Shown in pieces: positions 40,742-49,452 of a stretch of DNA of 64,000 nt (position 1 is its first letter; every line of letters begins with the position of its first letter). Origin of the DNA: JARRKC01 sp963723965 (GTDB lineage: Bacteria > Acidobacteriota > UBA6911 > RPQK01 > JAPXNP01); assembly GCA_963723965.1 (NCBI GenBank), contig CAVRSV010000012.1:248001-312000 (forward strand), read 5' to 3'. A model generated the notes under the pieces. That model was given only the letters and a program-made list of their open reading frames with translations, searched no databases and was not told the DNA's origin. Position numbers and translations under genes: made by a program.

Positions 40742-41446
40742 GTGGCATTCCGGATCGCCATCATCGAGGACGAGCAGGATATCGTCGATCTCGTGCTCTA
40801 CAACTTCCGCAAGGAGGGCTTCGAAGTCGAGGGCTTCCTGCGGGGCGGCGACGGACTCGAGGCGATCGACCGCAATCCCCCGGATCTCGTGCTTCTGGAT
40901 GTCATGCTTCCCGACGCCGACGGCTTCGAGATCCTGAAACAGCTGCGTCGCAACGACCGTCTGAAGGATCTCCCGGTCATTTTCCTCACGGCGAAGGGGG
41001 AGGAGATCGATCGAGTGCTTGGGCTGGAGATCGGGGCCGACGATTACGTGGTCAAACCGTTCAGCCCTCGCGAGCTCGTGGCTCGGGCCAAGGCGGTGCT
41101 GCGCAGACGCGAACTGCCGACGCTGCGGCACGAAGTGATCGAACTGAACGGGCTCCGACTCGACTCGCGCACCCAGGAAGTTGTCGTACGCGGGCGTCCG
41201 GTGGCCCTCAGCGCTCTGGAATTCCGGCTCCTCCATTTTCTGGCTTCCAACCCTCGCCGGATCTTCAGCCGCGACCGTCTGCTGGACGAAGTGTGGGGAC
41301 GGGAGCGCTTCGTGACGCCCAGGACCGTGGATGTGCACGTCCGGCGGCTCCGTGAAAAGATCGAGGACGAGCCGAGCCAACCGCATCATCTCCAGACGGT
41401 CCGGGGTTCGGGATACCGTTTCGGCGTGACCTCCGAAGAGAACTGA
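40742..41446 (+). CDS. phoB: PhoB/OmpR-family response regulator
   Basis: A 234-residue regulator. The receiver domain has the acidic pair IIEDEQD, phospho-acceptor D53 (LVLLDVMLPDADGFEIL), Thr in FLTAKGEE and Lys in VKPFSPRE. The winged helix follows (ALEFRLLHFLASNPRRIFSR, DVHVRRLREKIE, VRGSGYRFG). Position just before pstSCAB-phoU and the Pho box identifies it as the phosphate regulator. The kinase gene phoR, usually next to it, is absent. The GTG start has no strong ribosome site. Confidence 0.88.
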   Translation: MAFRIAIIEDEQDIVDLVLYNFRKEGFEVEGFLRGGDGLEAIDRNPPDLVLLDVMLPDADGFEILKQLRRNDRLKDLPVIFLTAKGEEIDRVLGLEIGADDYVVKPFSPRELVARAKAVLRRRELPTLRHEVIELNGLRLDSRTQEVVVRGRPVALSALEFRLLHFLASNPRRIFSRDRLLDEVWGRERFVTPRTVDVHVRRLREKIEDEPSQPHHLQTVRGSGYRFGVTSEEN

Positions 41447-41519
41447 CCGACTCCCCCCGCCGTCGGCCCGCCCCCTTTCCCCCGGGGCGGAGCGCTGCAT
41501 TCCGCCTGGTTTCGTTCCT

Positions 41520-41573
41520 GTAACACAATCTTCATATAGAGTTCACGGCCCCTTAACTTCCCGCTGCTATCGT
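41520..41573 (+). promoter_or_regulatory. Pho box and promoter of pstS
   Basis: Four 5-bp units with an exact 11-bp period: GTAAC (41520), TTCAT (41531), TTCAC (41542) and TTAAC (41553). This is the direct-repeat layout that PhoB/PhoP proteins recognise (consensus like GTTCACC every 11 bp). A TATCGT (41568-41573) about 10 nt further fits the -10 box, with the last repeat at the -35 position. The pstS start follows about 84 nt later. Confidence 0.8.
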
Positions 41574-41656
41574 TGGCGCCGGAAGAGAAATGTGTCCAGT
41601 GTGAGATCCACCGCGAGCCGTAACGAAAACCGCTCATGAATCCCAAAGGTGACTCA

Positions 41657-42724
41657 ATGAAAAGAATCTCGATCCAACGATCTTTGATGGTCCTTACCTT
41701 GGCGGCCGTGCTGGTTCTGGCTGCCTGCGGCTCGGGACCTTCCGGCACGACTGCGACGACCTCCGATGCGGAGACCCTGCTGATCAACGCCGCAGGCGCA
41801 ACGTTTCCCTATCCGATCTACTCCAAGTGGTTCGACGCCTACCACAAAGCGCATCCGGACTTTCAGTTCAACTACCAGTCCATCGGGTCGGGTGGAGGCA
41901 TTCGCCAGCTTCAGGCCGGCACGGTCGACTTCGGGGCCTCGGATATGCCTCTGAACGATGAACTGCTGGCCAAATTCGATCAGCCCATCCTGCAGTTCCC
42001 GACCGTCCTGGGCGCCGTCGTCCCGACGTACAACATCCCCGGGGTGAACGCCGAGCTGAATTTCACACCCGATGCCCTGGCCGGCATCTTTCTGGGCAAG
42101 ATCACCAAATGGAACGACCGCGCCATCACATCCGCCAATCCCGGAGTCTCACTGCCCGCCGACGACATCGTCGTAGCGCACCGCTCCGACGGCAGCGGCA
42201 CGACTTTCGTCTGGACGGATTACCTCTCCAAGGTCAGCCCGGAATGGAAGGAGAAAGTCGGAAGCAACACCTCCGTGAACTGGCCGGTGGGACTCGGGGG
42301 CAAGGGCAACGAAGGCGTGTCGGGAATCGTCAAGCAGACTCCCAACTCCATCGGGTACGTCGAACTGATTTACGCTCTCCAGAACCAGTTGTCCTACGGA
42401 AGGGTTCGCAACGCTTCGGGAGACTTCGTCAAGGCAAGCCTGGCTTCAGTGACCGCCGCTGCTTCGGGAGTCTCGGACCAGATGCAGCAGGACATCCGGA
42501 TCTCGATAACCAACGCTCCCGGACAGGATGCCTATCCGATCTGCAGTTTCACCTACCTCCTCATCCCTGAGAAGATCGCGGATCGGCGCAAGGCGGAGGC
42601 CATCAAGGGCTTCCTCCAATGGATGCTGACCGAAGGTCAGGGCATGGCCGAATCCCTCGATTATGCCCGCCTCCCGGAGGCGGTCGTTCAGATTGAGATG
42701 AACAAACTTTCCCAGGTTCAGTAG
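41657..42724 (+). CDS. pstS: Phosphate-binding lipoprotein of the Pst ABC transporter
   Basis: A 355-residue substrate-binding protein with a lipoprotein signal (LMVLTLAAVLVLAACG, lipobox LAAC). Seen: INAAGATFPYPIYSKWFDAY, YQSIGSGGGIRQLQAGTVDF, ASDMPLN, AHRSDGSGTTFVWTDYLS and GNEGVSGIVKQTPNSIGYVE, which are the phosphate-binding loops. It captures phosphate outside the membrane and delivers it to PstCA. The ATG at 41657 follows AGGTGA by 5 nt. Controlled by the Pho box upstream. Confidence 0.96.
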   Translation: MKRISIQRSLMVLTLAAVLVLAACGSGPSGTTATTSDAETLLINAAGATFPYPIYSKWFDAYHKAHPDFQFNYQSIGSGGGIRQLQAGTVDFGASDMPLNDELLAKFDQPILQFPTVLGAVVPTYNIPGVNAELNFTPDALAGIFLGKITKWNDRAITSANPGVSLPADDIVVAHRSDGSGTTFVWTDYLSKVSPEWKEKVGSNTSVNWPVGLGGKGNEGVSGIVKQTPNSIGYVELIYALQNQLSYGRVRNASGDFVKASLASVTAAASGVSDQMQQDIRISITNAPGQDAYPICSFTYLLIPEKIADRRKAEAIKGFLQWMLTEGQGMAESLDYARLPEAVVQIEMNKLSQVQ

Positions 42725-43717
42725 ATGGCAGAACCCTCTGCGACGATGATCGACGACACCCGCCCTCCCATGGGAGAGCGGGTGCGGGCCTATCTGGAGC
42801 GACTGCGTAGCGGCGATGAGATCGCGCATCTGGTGACGTTCATCTTTGCCGGCAGCATTCTCCTCGTCACCGGCCTGCTGGTCTTCGAACTGTGGCGGCA
42901 CTCGGCTCTCTCTCGGGAACGCTTCGGCTGGGCCTTTCTCGTGACTCGGACCTGGGACCCCGTCTTCGAGGACTTCGGGGCGCTCCCGTTCATCTACGGC
43001 ACCCTCGTGACCTCCTTCGGCGCGCTCCTGCTCGCCGTGCCCTTCGGGGTGGGTGCCGCCGTCTTTCTGGCGGAACTGGCTCCCCGTCGCATCTCCGACG
43101 CGCTGACCTTCGTCATCGAACTGCTGGCCTCGGTACCCAGCGTCATTTTCGGGCTGCTCGGCATCTTCGTACTGGTCCCCATCCTGCGCACCACGATTCA
43201 GCCCTTCCTGCAGTCCACATTCGGCTTCCTTCCCCTCTTCCAGGGACCCATCTACGGAATCGGACTCCTGGCCGCCTGCTCGGTTTTGACCATCATGGTG
43301 GTCCCATTCATCATCTCCATCTCCCGGGAGGTCCTGCTCGCCGTGCCCGTGGAGCAGCGCGAAGCGGCTCTGGCGCTGGGCGCGACGAAGTGGGAAACGA
43401 CCTGGCGCGTCGTGATTCCCTATGCCCGATCGGGGATCATCGGCTCCGTCTTCCTGGCCCTCGCCCGCGCCCTCGGCGAAACGATGGCCGTCACGATGGT
43501 GATCGGCAACGATCCCAAGATCAGCGCTTCCCTGTTCGCACCCGGCTACTCGATCGCCGCCGTCATCGCCAATGAGTTCACCGAGGCCACGGGCGACCTC
43601 TACCTGGGAGCCCTCATCGAACTCGGGCTGGTCCTGTTCGTCGTCACCATGATCATCAATGCGCTGGCACGACTGCTCGTCCTGGCGACAGCACGACGGG
43701 GAACGGCACATCCATGA
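42725..43717 (+). CDS. pstC: Phosphate ABC transporter permease PstC
   Basis: A 330-residue inner-membrane permease with about six helices, from LVTFIFAGSILLVTGLLVFE to LVLFVVTMIINALARLLVLA. The cytoplasmic coupling loop is EQREAALALGATKWETTWRV and the signature LARALGETMAVTMVIGN is present. It pairs with PstA to form the phosphate channel. It starts directly after the pstS stop codon and its stop overlaps the pstA start (ATGA). Confidence 0.96.
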   Translation: MAEPSATMIDDTRPPMGERVRAYLERLRSGDEIAHLVTFIFAGSILLVTGLLVFELWRHSALSRERFGWAFLVTRTWDPVFEDFGALPFIYGTLVTSFGALLLAVPFGVGAAVFLAELAPRRISDALTFVIELLASVPSVIFGLLGIFVLVPILRTTIQPFLQSTFGFLPLFQGPIYGIGLLAACSVLTIMVVPFIISISREVLLAVPVEQREAALALGATKWETTWRVVIPYARSGIIGSVFLALARALGETMAVTMVIGNDPKISASLFAPGYSIAAVIANEFTEATGDLYLGALIELGLVLFVVTMIINALARLLVLATARRGTAHP

Positions 43718-44565
43718 GACACCGGATCCTGTGGCGTAAGGCGGTCAACATCGTCATGCTCAGCCTGACCGGCCTCTGCGCGTTCGTGGCCGTCTCGGTC
43801 CTCCTCTACATTCTGGGCTACCTGGCCTACAACGGGGCGCGCCACCTGAACTGGACTTTCCTCACCCAGTTGCCCAAGCCGGTGGGGGAGACGGGAGGCG
43901 GCATGGCCAATGCCATCGTGGGCAGCGCCAAGCTGCTCCTGATCGCCGCCATCACCGGGGTTCCGGTGGGCTTCTTGGCCGGAGTCTATCTGTCGGAATT
44001 CGGCGGGAAGACCTTCTCGTTCGCAGTCCGCTACACCGCGGATCTGTTGAACGGCGTGCCGTCCATCGTGATGGGGATCTTCGCCTATACGCTGGTGGTT
44101 CTGCCGATGGGCCACTTTTCCGCACTGGCCGGCGGTCTGGCGCTGGGCGTGATGGTGATCCCGATTGCGGCGAGGAGCACCGACGAGTTCCTGCGTGCGG
44201 TTCCGCAATCCCTTCGCGAGGGTGCCCTGGCCCTGGGCGCACACAAGTGGAGGGCCATCGCCACCGTGGTCGTTCCGGCCGGCTTTCAGGGTATTGCCAC
44301 CGGAATTCTGCTCGGTCTGGCACGGGTCGCGGGGGAAACCGCTCCGCTGCTCTTCACGAGCTTCAGCAACCAGTACTGGAGCTCGGGTTTCAACCAGCCC
44401 ACCGCGTCGCTCCCGGTTATGATTTACACTTATGCGATCTCTCCCTACGACGACTGGCACCAGCAGGCCTGGGCCGCCGGATTCATCCTGCTGAGCCTGG
44501 TCCTGGTGACCAACGTGGCGGCCCGATTGATCCTGTCCCGGGGAATCCGGGTGGCCAGGCAGTAG
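43714..44565 (+). CDS. pstA: Phosphate ABC transporter permease PstA
   Basis: A 283-residue permease with six hydrophobic helices, starting VNIVMLSLTGLCAFVAVSVL. LNGVPSIVMGIFAYTLVVLP, the coupling loop LREGALALGAHKWRAIATVV and LGLARVAGETAPLLFTSFSN are typical of PstA. The ATG overlaps the pstC stop. Followed by pstB with 9 nt between stop and the chosen ATG. Confidence 0.96.
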   Translation: MRHRILWRKAVNIVMLSLTGLCAFVAVSVLLYILGYLAYNGARHLNWTFLTQLPKPVGETGGGMANAIVGSAKLLLIAAITGVPVGFLAGVYLSEFGGKTFSFAVRYTADLLNGVPSIVMGIFAYTLVVLPMGHFSALAGGLALGVMVIPIAARSTDEFLRAVPQSLREGALALGAHKWRAIATVVVPAGFQGIATGILLGLARVAGETAPLLFTSFSNQYWSSGFNQPTASLPVMIYTYAISPYDDWHQQAWAAGFILLSLVLVTNVAARLILSRGIRVARQ

Positions 44566-44574
44566 GTGACGCAG

Positions 44575-45408
44575 ATGCAGGCGGAATCGGCAGTCATGAT
44601 GAGAGTTTCGGAAGAGAATCCGACGTCCCTCGAACGGGAGGCGCCTGAACCTGCCAGGCTGCCCAAAATTCGCGTCCGCAACCTGGACTTCTTTTACGGG
44701 AAGAAACAGGCTCTGCATTCCATCAGCCTGGACATCGAGGCCAATCAGATCACGGCGCTGATCGGTCCCTCGGGCTGCGGGAAGTCCACCTTTTTGCGGA
44801 CCATGAACCGCATGTACGAAACCGTTCGGGACGCCCGTGTTTCGGGCGAGGTCCTTCTCGACGGTGAGAACGTGCTGACGGCCGATGTGACCTTGCTGAG
44901 GCGCCGCATCGGCATGGTCTTTCAGAAGTCCAATCCGTTTCCCAAGACCATCTTCGAGAATGTGGCCTACGGGCCCCGCCTGCTGGGCAACTTCAAGGGC
45001 CGGCACGGTCTTTCCCAGATCGTCGAACGCAGCCTGAAACGGGCCGCACTGTGGGACGAGGTCAAGGACTCCTTGCACAAGTCGGCGTACGACCTCTCCG
45101 GCGGCCAGCAGCAGCGGCTCTGCATCGCCCGGGCACTGGCCGTCGACCCCGAGGTACTGCTGCTCGACGAGCCCTGTTCGGCTCTCGATCCGATCTCCAC
45201 TGCGAAGATCGAAGAGCTTCTGTTCACTCTCAAGCAGAGCTGCACGCTCGTCATGGTCACCCACAATATGCAGCAGGCGGCCCGGGTCGCCGACATGACC
45301 GGCTTCTTCCTCCTCGGCCGGCTGATCGAACTGAGTCCCACCGAAATCATGTTCACGAGACCGGCCAAGAAGGAAACGGAAGACTACATCACCGGCCGTT
45401 TCGGATAG
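44575..45408 (+). CDS. pstB: Phosphate ABC transporter ATPase PstB
   Basis: A 277-residue ATPase. Walker A is LIGPSGCGKSTFLRTMNRM, the PstB-specific Q-loop region MVFQKSNPFPKTIFENVAYG follows, the ABC signature is DLSGGQQQRLCIARALA, Walker B is VLLLDEPCSALD, and the switch His is in VMVTHNMQQA. It powers PstCA. The ATG at 44575 is preferred over a GTG at 44566 because AGGTGA lies 5 nt before it, the same ribosome site as pstS. Confidence 0.96.
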   Translation: MQAESAVMMRVSEENPTSLEREAPEPARLPKIRVRNLDFFYGKKQALHSISLDIEANQITALIGPSGCGKSTFLRTMNRMYETVRDARVSGEVLLDGENVLTADVTLLRRRIGMVFQKSNPFPKTIFENVAYGPRLLGNFKGRHGLSQIVERSLKRAALWDEVKDSLHKSAYDLSGGQQQRLCIARALAVDPEVLLLDEPCSALDPISTAKIEELLFTLKQSCTLVMVTHNMQQAARVADMTGFFLLGRLIELSPTEIMFTRPAKKETEDYITGRFG

Positions 45409-45442
45409 CGGCTCGACAGGACACCCGAAAAGGCGGTCTAGG

Positions 45443-46105
45443 TTGCGGCATTTCGAAGAAGAGCTGGAAGAGCTGAAGAGGAAGCTGCTCGAAATGAGCG
45501 GACTCGTGGAATCTGCCGTTCACTCCAGTGTGAGGGTCCTGGCCGAGCAGAGCAGCGAAAAAGCCCAGGAAGTCCTCGAAAACGAGCGCCGGATCAACCG
45601 GATCGAGATCGCCATCGATGACGACGCCACCCGGCTGCTGGCCCTGCAGCAACCCCTTGCCGTCGACCTCCGGTTCGTCAAGGCGGCCATCAAGATCAAC
45701 AACAACCTCGAGCGCATGGGAGACCTGGCCGTCAACATCGTGCACCGGGCGCAGTCCCTGATGTCTCAAAGACCTGTTCGGCCGCTGGTGGATCTCCCCC
45801 ACATGGCCGCTCTGGTCGAGGCCATGGTGGGCAAGAGTCTGGATGCCTTCGTCCGGAGAGACGCCGCGCTGGCCGGCAGCGTTCTCGCCTCGGACGATGC
45901 CGTCGACGAGCTGCGCGACACCATCTTCGTTGAACTGACCCGCATGATCCAGGCAGAGCCCGACGCCACTCCTCAGTGCGTGAACCTCATGTTCATCGCC
46001 CGCTGTCTCGAGCGGATCGCCGACCACGCCACGAATATTGCCGAGGAGGTCTTCTTCTTCGTCGAAGGCGTCGACGTCCGGCATCACGCGCGGGAGGACG
46101 GGTGA
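45443..46105 (+). CDS. phoU: Phosphate signalling protein PhoU
   Basis: A 220-residue all-helical protein of two repeated three-helix bundles: MRHFEEELEELKRKLLEMSG, ERRINRIEIAIDDDATRLLA, VDLRFVKAAIKINNNLERMG, and, in the second repeat, NLMFIARCLERIADHATNIA. The conserved E/DxxxD metal-binding patterns (NNNLERMGD, RIADHA) are present. PhoU links PstB to the phosphate sensor kinase. It starts with TTG 34 nt after pstB. In the absence of a nearby phoR its kinase partner must be encoded elsewhere. Confidence 0.94.
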   Translation: MRHFEEELEELKRKLLEMSGLVESAVHSSVRVLAEQSSEKAQEVLENERRINRIEIAIDDDATRLLALQQPLAVDLRFVKAAIKINNNLERMGDLAVNIVHRAQSLMSQRPVRPLVDLPHMAALVEAMVGKSLDAFVRRDAALAGSVLASDDAVDELRDTIFVELTRMIQAEPDATPQCVNLMFIARCLERIADHATNIAEEVFFFVEGVDVRHHAREDG

Positions 46106-46147
46106 GATTCTCGATTGTCGATTTGCGATTTTCGATTTTCCATTTAC
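46106..46147. repeat. Degenerate 7-bp array E
   Basis: Six heptamers in exact register begin at the phoU stop: GATTCTC, GATTGTC, GATTTGC, GATTTTC, GATTTTC, CATTTAC. It is far more AT-rich than the other arrays yet has the same strict period. It runs straight up to the 171-bp inverted-end unit. Confidence 0.8.
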
Positions 46148-46158
46148 GGCAGAGCCGC

Positions 46159-46329
46159 TTTGGACTGCGGTAGCTTGCTGCCGCTTTCAGCGGAGGGGCC
46201 TGCGCCGGACGCGTCGTCGAACACCGGGAGAGCCAACACGACCGGCGCCGCACTCCCCCGTCGGGCCTGACCAACAGACTCGGGAGCCACCGGTGAGCCG
46301 AAAGCGGAAGCGAGCTTCCGCAGTCCAAA
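46159..46329. repeat. 171-bp unit with 30-bp inverted ends
   Basis: Left end 46159-46188 (starts TTTGGACTGCGG, ends CCGCTTTC) and right end 46300-46329 are inverted copies matching at 27 of 30 positions. Each end also contains its own short palindrome (GCGGAAGC/GCTTCCGC). The interior shows no gene. A single-ended copy of its right half, with extra homology to 46357, lies at 52445-52502. It looks like a MITE or REPIN doublet. It occupies the 324-bp gap between phoU and the GH95 gene. Confidence 0.8.
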
Positions 46330-46429
46330 GACGCCTGCGGCGTCAGAGCTGGCGCCTCCCCTGATCGAAAACCGTGAATCTGCCGGGCGTTGCGCGCTCC
46401 GTCCCAGATCACTAAGCTTGTTGCCGATC

Positions 46430-48808
46430 ATGCGACGACCCGACCGTACCGCCTTTCTTCGTTTCCTCGCGATTCTGGCGCTGTTTCTGTCGATCGACGG
46501 ACTGCTGCCGGCGCAGGGGCTCTCCGAACCCGCCTCGACCCGGGAGAGTGACTGGGTTCTCTGGTACCGGCAACCGGCGCAGGAATGGGTCGAGGCCCTT
46601 CCCGTCGGCAACGGCCGGCTCGGCGCCATGATCTTCGGCGGCGTGAGCCGCGAGCGAATCCAACTCAACGAAGACACGATCTGGTCCGGCGGTCGTCCCC
46701 GTCCCGCACCGCCCGGCGCCTTCCGCTGGTTGCCGGAGATTCGTCGACTCCTCTTCAACGGCCGTTACAGCGAGGCGGAGGAGCTGGTCCGCGACAAGCT
46801 GTTGACCGGCTACGGAGAAGCGACCAGCTATCAGACGCTGGGCGATCTTCTGCTCGACACCGTGCTGCAGGGGGAACCGCAGCGCTATCGGCGTTCCCTC
46901 GACCTGGACTCGGGTATCGCGGCGACTTCCTTCGAGATCGGAGGAGTGACCCACCGGCGCGAGGTCTTTTCCAGCGCTCCCGACCAGGTCATCGTCGTCC
47001 ATCTCAGCGCCGATCACCCTGGGTCTGTGTCACTTGCCGCATCGCTCGAGCGATCCGATGTCAGGATCGAATCCGCAGGCGACGACTCGCTCGTCATGAG
47101 CCGGGACACCGCCTCCGGAAAGCCCAGCGACGGGGTAAAGTTCGCCGCCATGATGAAAATCCTCGCTCGAGGAGGAAGCGTTCGAACGGAAGCCGCCCGC
47201 ATCGTGGTGGAGAAGGCCACGGAGGTTACCCTCCTGATCGCCGCCGCCAGCGACTACAACGCCCGGAAGCCCCTCGAACCGCTGGCCATCGACTATCACG
47301 CCGCGGCCCTTTCCCGGGTCCGCGCCGCGGCGGCCCGCACCTACGACCAGCTCCGGCTGCGCAGCGTGGAAGACCACCGGCGACTCTTCCGACGTGTCGA
47401 CCTCAGCCTGTCCGACTCGAGACCTTCCGATCTTCCGACCGACCAGCGCCTGGAAGCCGTCCAGAACGGGGCGGATGATCCCGCTCTGGTGGCGCTCTAT
47501 TTCCAGTACGGCCGCTACCTCCTGATCGGATCGTCGCGGCCCGGCGATCTGCCCGCCAATCTGCAGGGCATCTGGAACAAGGATATCGAAGCGCCCTGGG
47601 GCTCGGACTATCACATCAACATCAACATCCAGATGAACTACTGGCCCGCCGAGGTGACCAACCTGGCGGAGTGCCACGAACCTTTCTTCGATTTGGTGGA
47701 GGCCTACGCCGCCAGCTCCGGCCGGCAGACCGCCCGCGACTACTGGGGTGCCCGTGGTTTCGTCGGGCATTACACGACCGATGCCTGGCTCTATACGCCG
47801 ACCGCCGGTCAGCCCCAATGGGCCTTGTGGCAGATGGGAGGAGCCTGGTGCACTCGGCAGTTCATGGAGCACTACCGGTTCACAGGAGACCGCCGCTTTC
47901 TGGAAAATCGCGCCTACCCCATCCTGCGTGAGGCCAGCCTGTTCCTGCTGGACTGGCTGGTTCCCAACCCCAGAACCGGGAAACTGGTTTCGGGTCCCAG
48001 CGCCTCGCCCGAAAACGAGTTCATCGGTCCCGACGGCAAGAATCACAGCGTGTCCATGGGCGACTCGATGGATCAGGAAATCGTCTGGGACACGTTTCAC
48101 AACTTCCTGGCCGCCGCGAAGGAGCTCGGCCTCCAGGACGCCCTGACCCGGCAGGTCGAAACCGCGCTGTCCGAGCTCGCGCTGCCGGGCATCGGCTCGG
48201 ACGGCCGCCTGATGGAATGGGCCGAGGAATTCAAGGAGCCGGAGCCCGGCCATCGTCACATTTCCCACCTCTTCGGCCTGTACCCGGGGCACCAGTTCAC
48301 ACAAAACCAGACGCCCCAATACATGGAGGCCGCCCGCCGGACGATCGAGTACCGGCTGGCTCACGGTGGCGGGCATACGGGATGGAGCCGGGCCTGGATC
48401 ATCAATTTTTGGGCCCGCTTTCACGATGGCCGAAGGGCCTATGAAAACGTGCAGGCGCTGCTGGCGAAATCCACCCTGACGAATCTCTTCGACAACCATC
48501 CGCCCTTCCAGATCGACGGCAATTTCGGCGGCACCGCCGGCATCGCCGAGATGCTCCTGCAGAGTCACGACGGAGAGATCACACTGCTTCCGGCTTTGCC
48601 GGCCCAGTGGAGCACGGGGCACTTCCGAGGTCTGCGCGCGCGGGGAGGGTTCGAGGTTCGTGTCGAGTGGAATGGCGGGAAAGTCCGTCAGGCCGAGATC
48701 AGATCGCTCCTGGGGCGGCCCTGCCGCGTGCGCTTCGGTGAAACCGTCCGGGAGTTCGAGACCTCCGCCGGATCAAGCTATACACTGCGCGGCTCGCAGC
48801 TGGAATAG
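46430..48808 (+). CDS. Glycoside hydrolase family 95 protein, putative alpha-L-fucosidase
   Basis: A 792-residue exported enzyme (signal FLRFLAILALFLSIDGLLPA). The N-terminal GH95 beta domain starts WYRQPAQEWVEALPVGNGRL and has QLNEDTIWSGG. The (alpha/alpha)6 barrel has NLQGIWNKDIEAPWGSDYHI, NINIQMNYWPAEVTNLAE, PSASPENEF (Glu acid of the family) and FQIDGNFGGTAGIAEMLLQ (Asp base). These match the catalytic residues of Bifidobacterium AfcA. It should remove alpha-1,2-fucose or alpha-galactose-like caps from glycans outside the cytoplasm. No polysaccharide cluster surrounds it. The ATG at 46430 gives a complete signal peptide. Confidence 0.95.
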   Translation: MRRPDRTAFLRFLAILALFLSIDGLLPAQGLSEPASTRESDWVLWYRQPAQEWVEALPVGNGRLGAMIFGGVSRERIQLNEDTIWSGGRPRPAPPGAFRWLPEIRRLLFNGRYSEAEELVRDKLLTGYGEATSYQTLGDLLLDTVLQGEPQRYRRSLDLDSGIAATSFEIGGVTHRREVFSSAPDQVIVVHLSADHPGSVSLAASLERSDVRIESAGDDSLVMSRDTASGKPSDGVKFAAMMKILARGGSVRTEAARIVVEKATEVTLLIAAASDYNARKPLEPLAIDYHAAALSRVRAAAARTYDQLRLRSVEDHRRLFRRVDLSLSDSRPSDLPTDQRLEAVQNGADDPALVALYFQYGRYLLIGSSRPGDLPANLQGIWNKDIEAPWGSDYHININIQMNYWPAEVTNLAECHEPFFDLVEAYAASSGRQTARDYWGARGFVGHYTTDAWLYTPTAGQPQWALWQMGGAWCTRQFMEHYRFTGDRRFLENRAYPILREASLFLLDWLVPNPRTGKLVSGPSASPENEFIGPDGKNHSVSMGDSMDQEIVWDTFHNFLAAAKELGLQDALTRQVETALSELALPGIGSDGRLMEWAEEFKEPEPGHRHISHLFGLYPGHQFTQNQTPQYMEAARRTIEYRLAHGGGHTGWSRAWIINFWARFHDGRRAYENVQALLAKSTLTNLFDNHPPFQIDGNFGGTAGIAEMLLQSHDGEITLLPALPAQWSTGHFRGLRARGGFEVRVEWNGGKVRQAEIRSLLGRPCRVRFGETVREFETSAGSSYTLRGSQLE

Positions 48809-48878
48809 AGTATCGAGTTGCGCAGGTTCGAGCTCATTGCGGAATCAATGCACTTTGTGTTTCCGGGAGATGACAGTC

Positions 48879-49301
48879 ATGAAGAGAGAGGAAGCGACAC
48901 GTCGTTGGGCCCACAACATTCTGGCGAGCATCGACTCCACCAGCGAGGAGACCCGGCGTCGTCTGATGGAGTCCTGCGGCAGGAACTGCGCCCGGTCGAG
49001 TGTCGTCGACTCCGCCGCACGCTGTCGGGGTGACCTGGGCAAGTTTCTCGGAACCATGCGCAAGTGGATCGGGAAGGACAACGTCCTGCTCGAGGGTAAC
49101 CGAATCGACCTGACCTACGACCGCTGTCTGTGCCCTCTTCCTCTGGAGGTACCGGAGTCGCTGGCCTCCACCTTCTGCAATTGCTCGCGCGGCTGGCTCC
49201 TGGAGATGTTCGAGCTCGTCGTCGGCCGCCCGGTCGAGGTCGAACTGGTCTCCAGCATCAAGGCGGGAGGTGACAAATGTCGTTTCGTAGTGCTGGTCTG
49301 A
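48879..49301 (+). CDS. Cysteine-rich conserved protein of unknown function
   Basis: A 140-residue soluble protein with eight cysteines. A CGRNCARSS motif (residues about 29-37) is followed by the paired segments YDRCLCPLPLEVPESLASTF and CNCSRGWLLEMFELVVGRPV, and it ends with GGDKCRFVVLV, a layout I associate with the V4R/DUF6144-type proteins. A metal or redox role is plausible but unproven. A GGGAG lies about 9 nt before the ATG at 48879; the ATG at 48870 is an alternative. It follows the GH95 gene by 70 nt. Confidence 0.7.
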   Translation: MKREEATRRWAHNILASIDSTSEETRRRLMESCGRNCARSSVVDSAARCRGDLGKFLGTMRKWIGKDNVLLEGNRIDLTYDRCLCPLPLEVPESLASTFCNCSRGWLLEMFELVVGRPVEVELVSSIKAGGDKCRFVVLV

Positions 49302-49452
49302 GCCCGTTCCATCGGCGCACGAAACCTCGAGCCGGCGCAGGAGCGTGACGCGGCTCAGAGGCGACCTTCGGGGCTCGCCCGCGGCCTCTCGGATCAGAGA
49401 ATATTGAGGTGTCGTCCTTACTTTTCTTCCGCGGCCGTGGCACCATGGGGCC

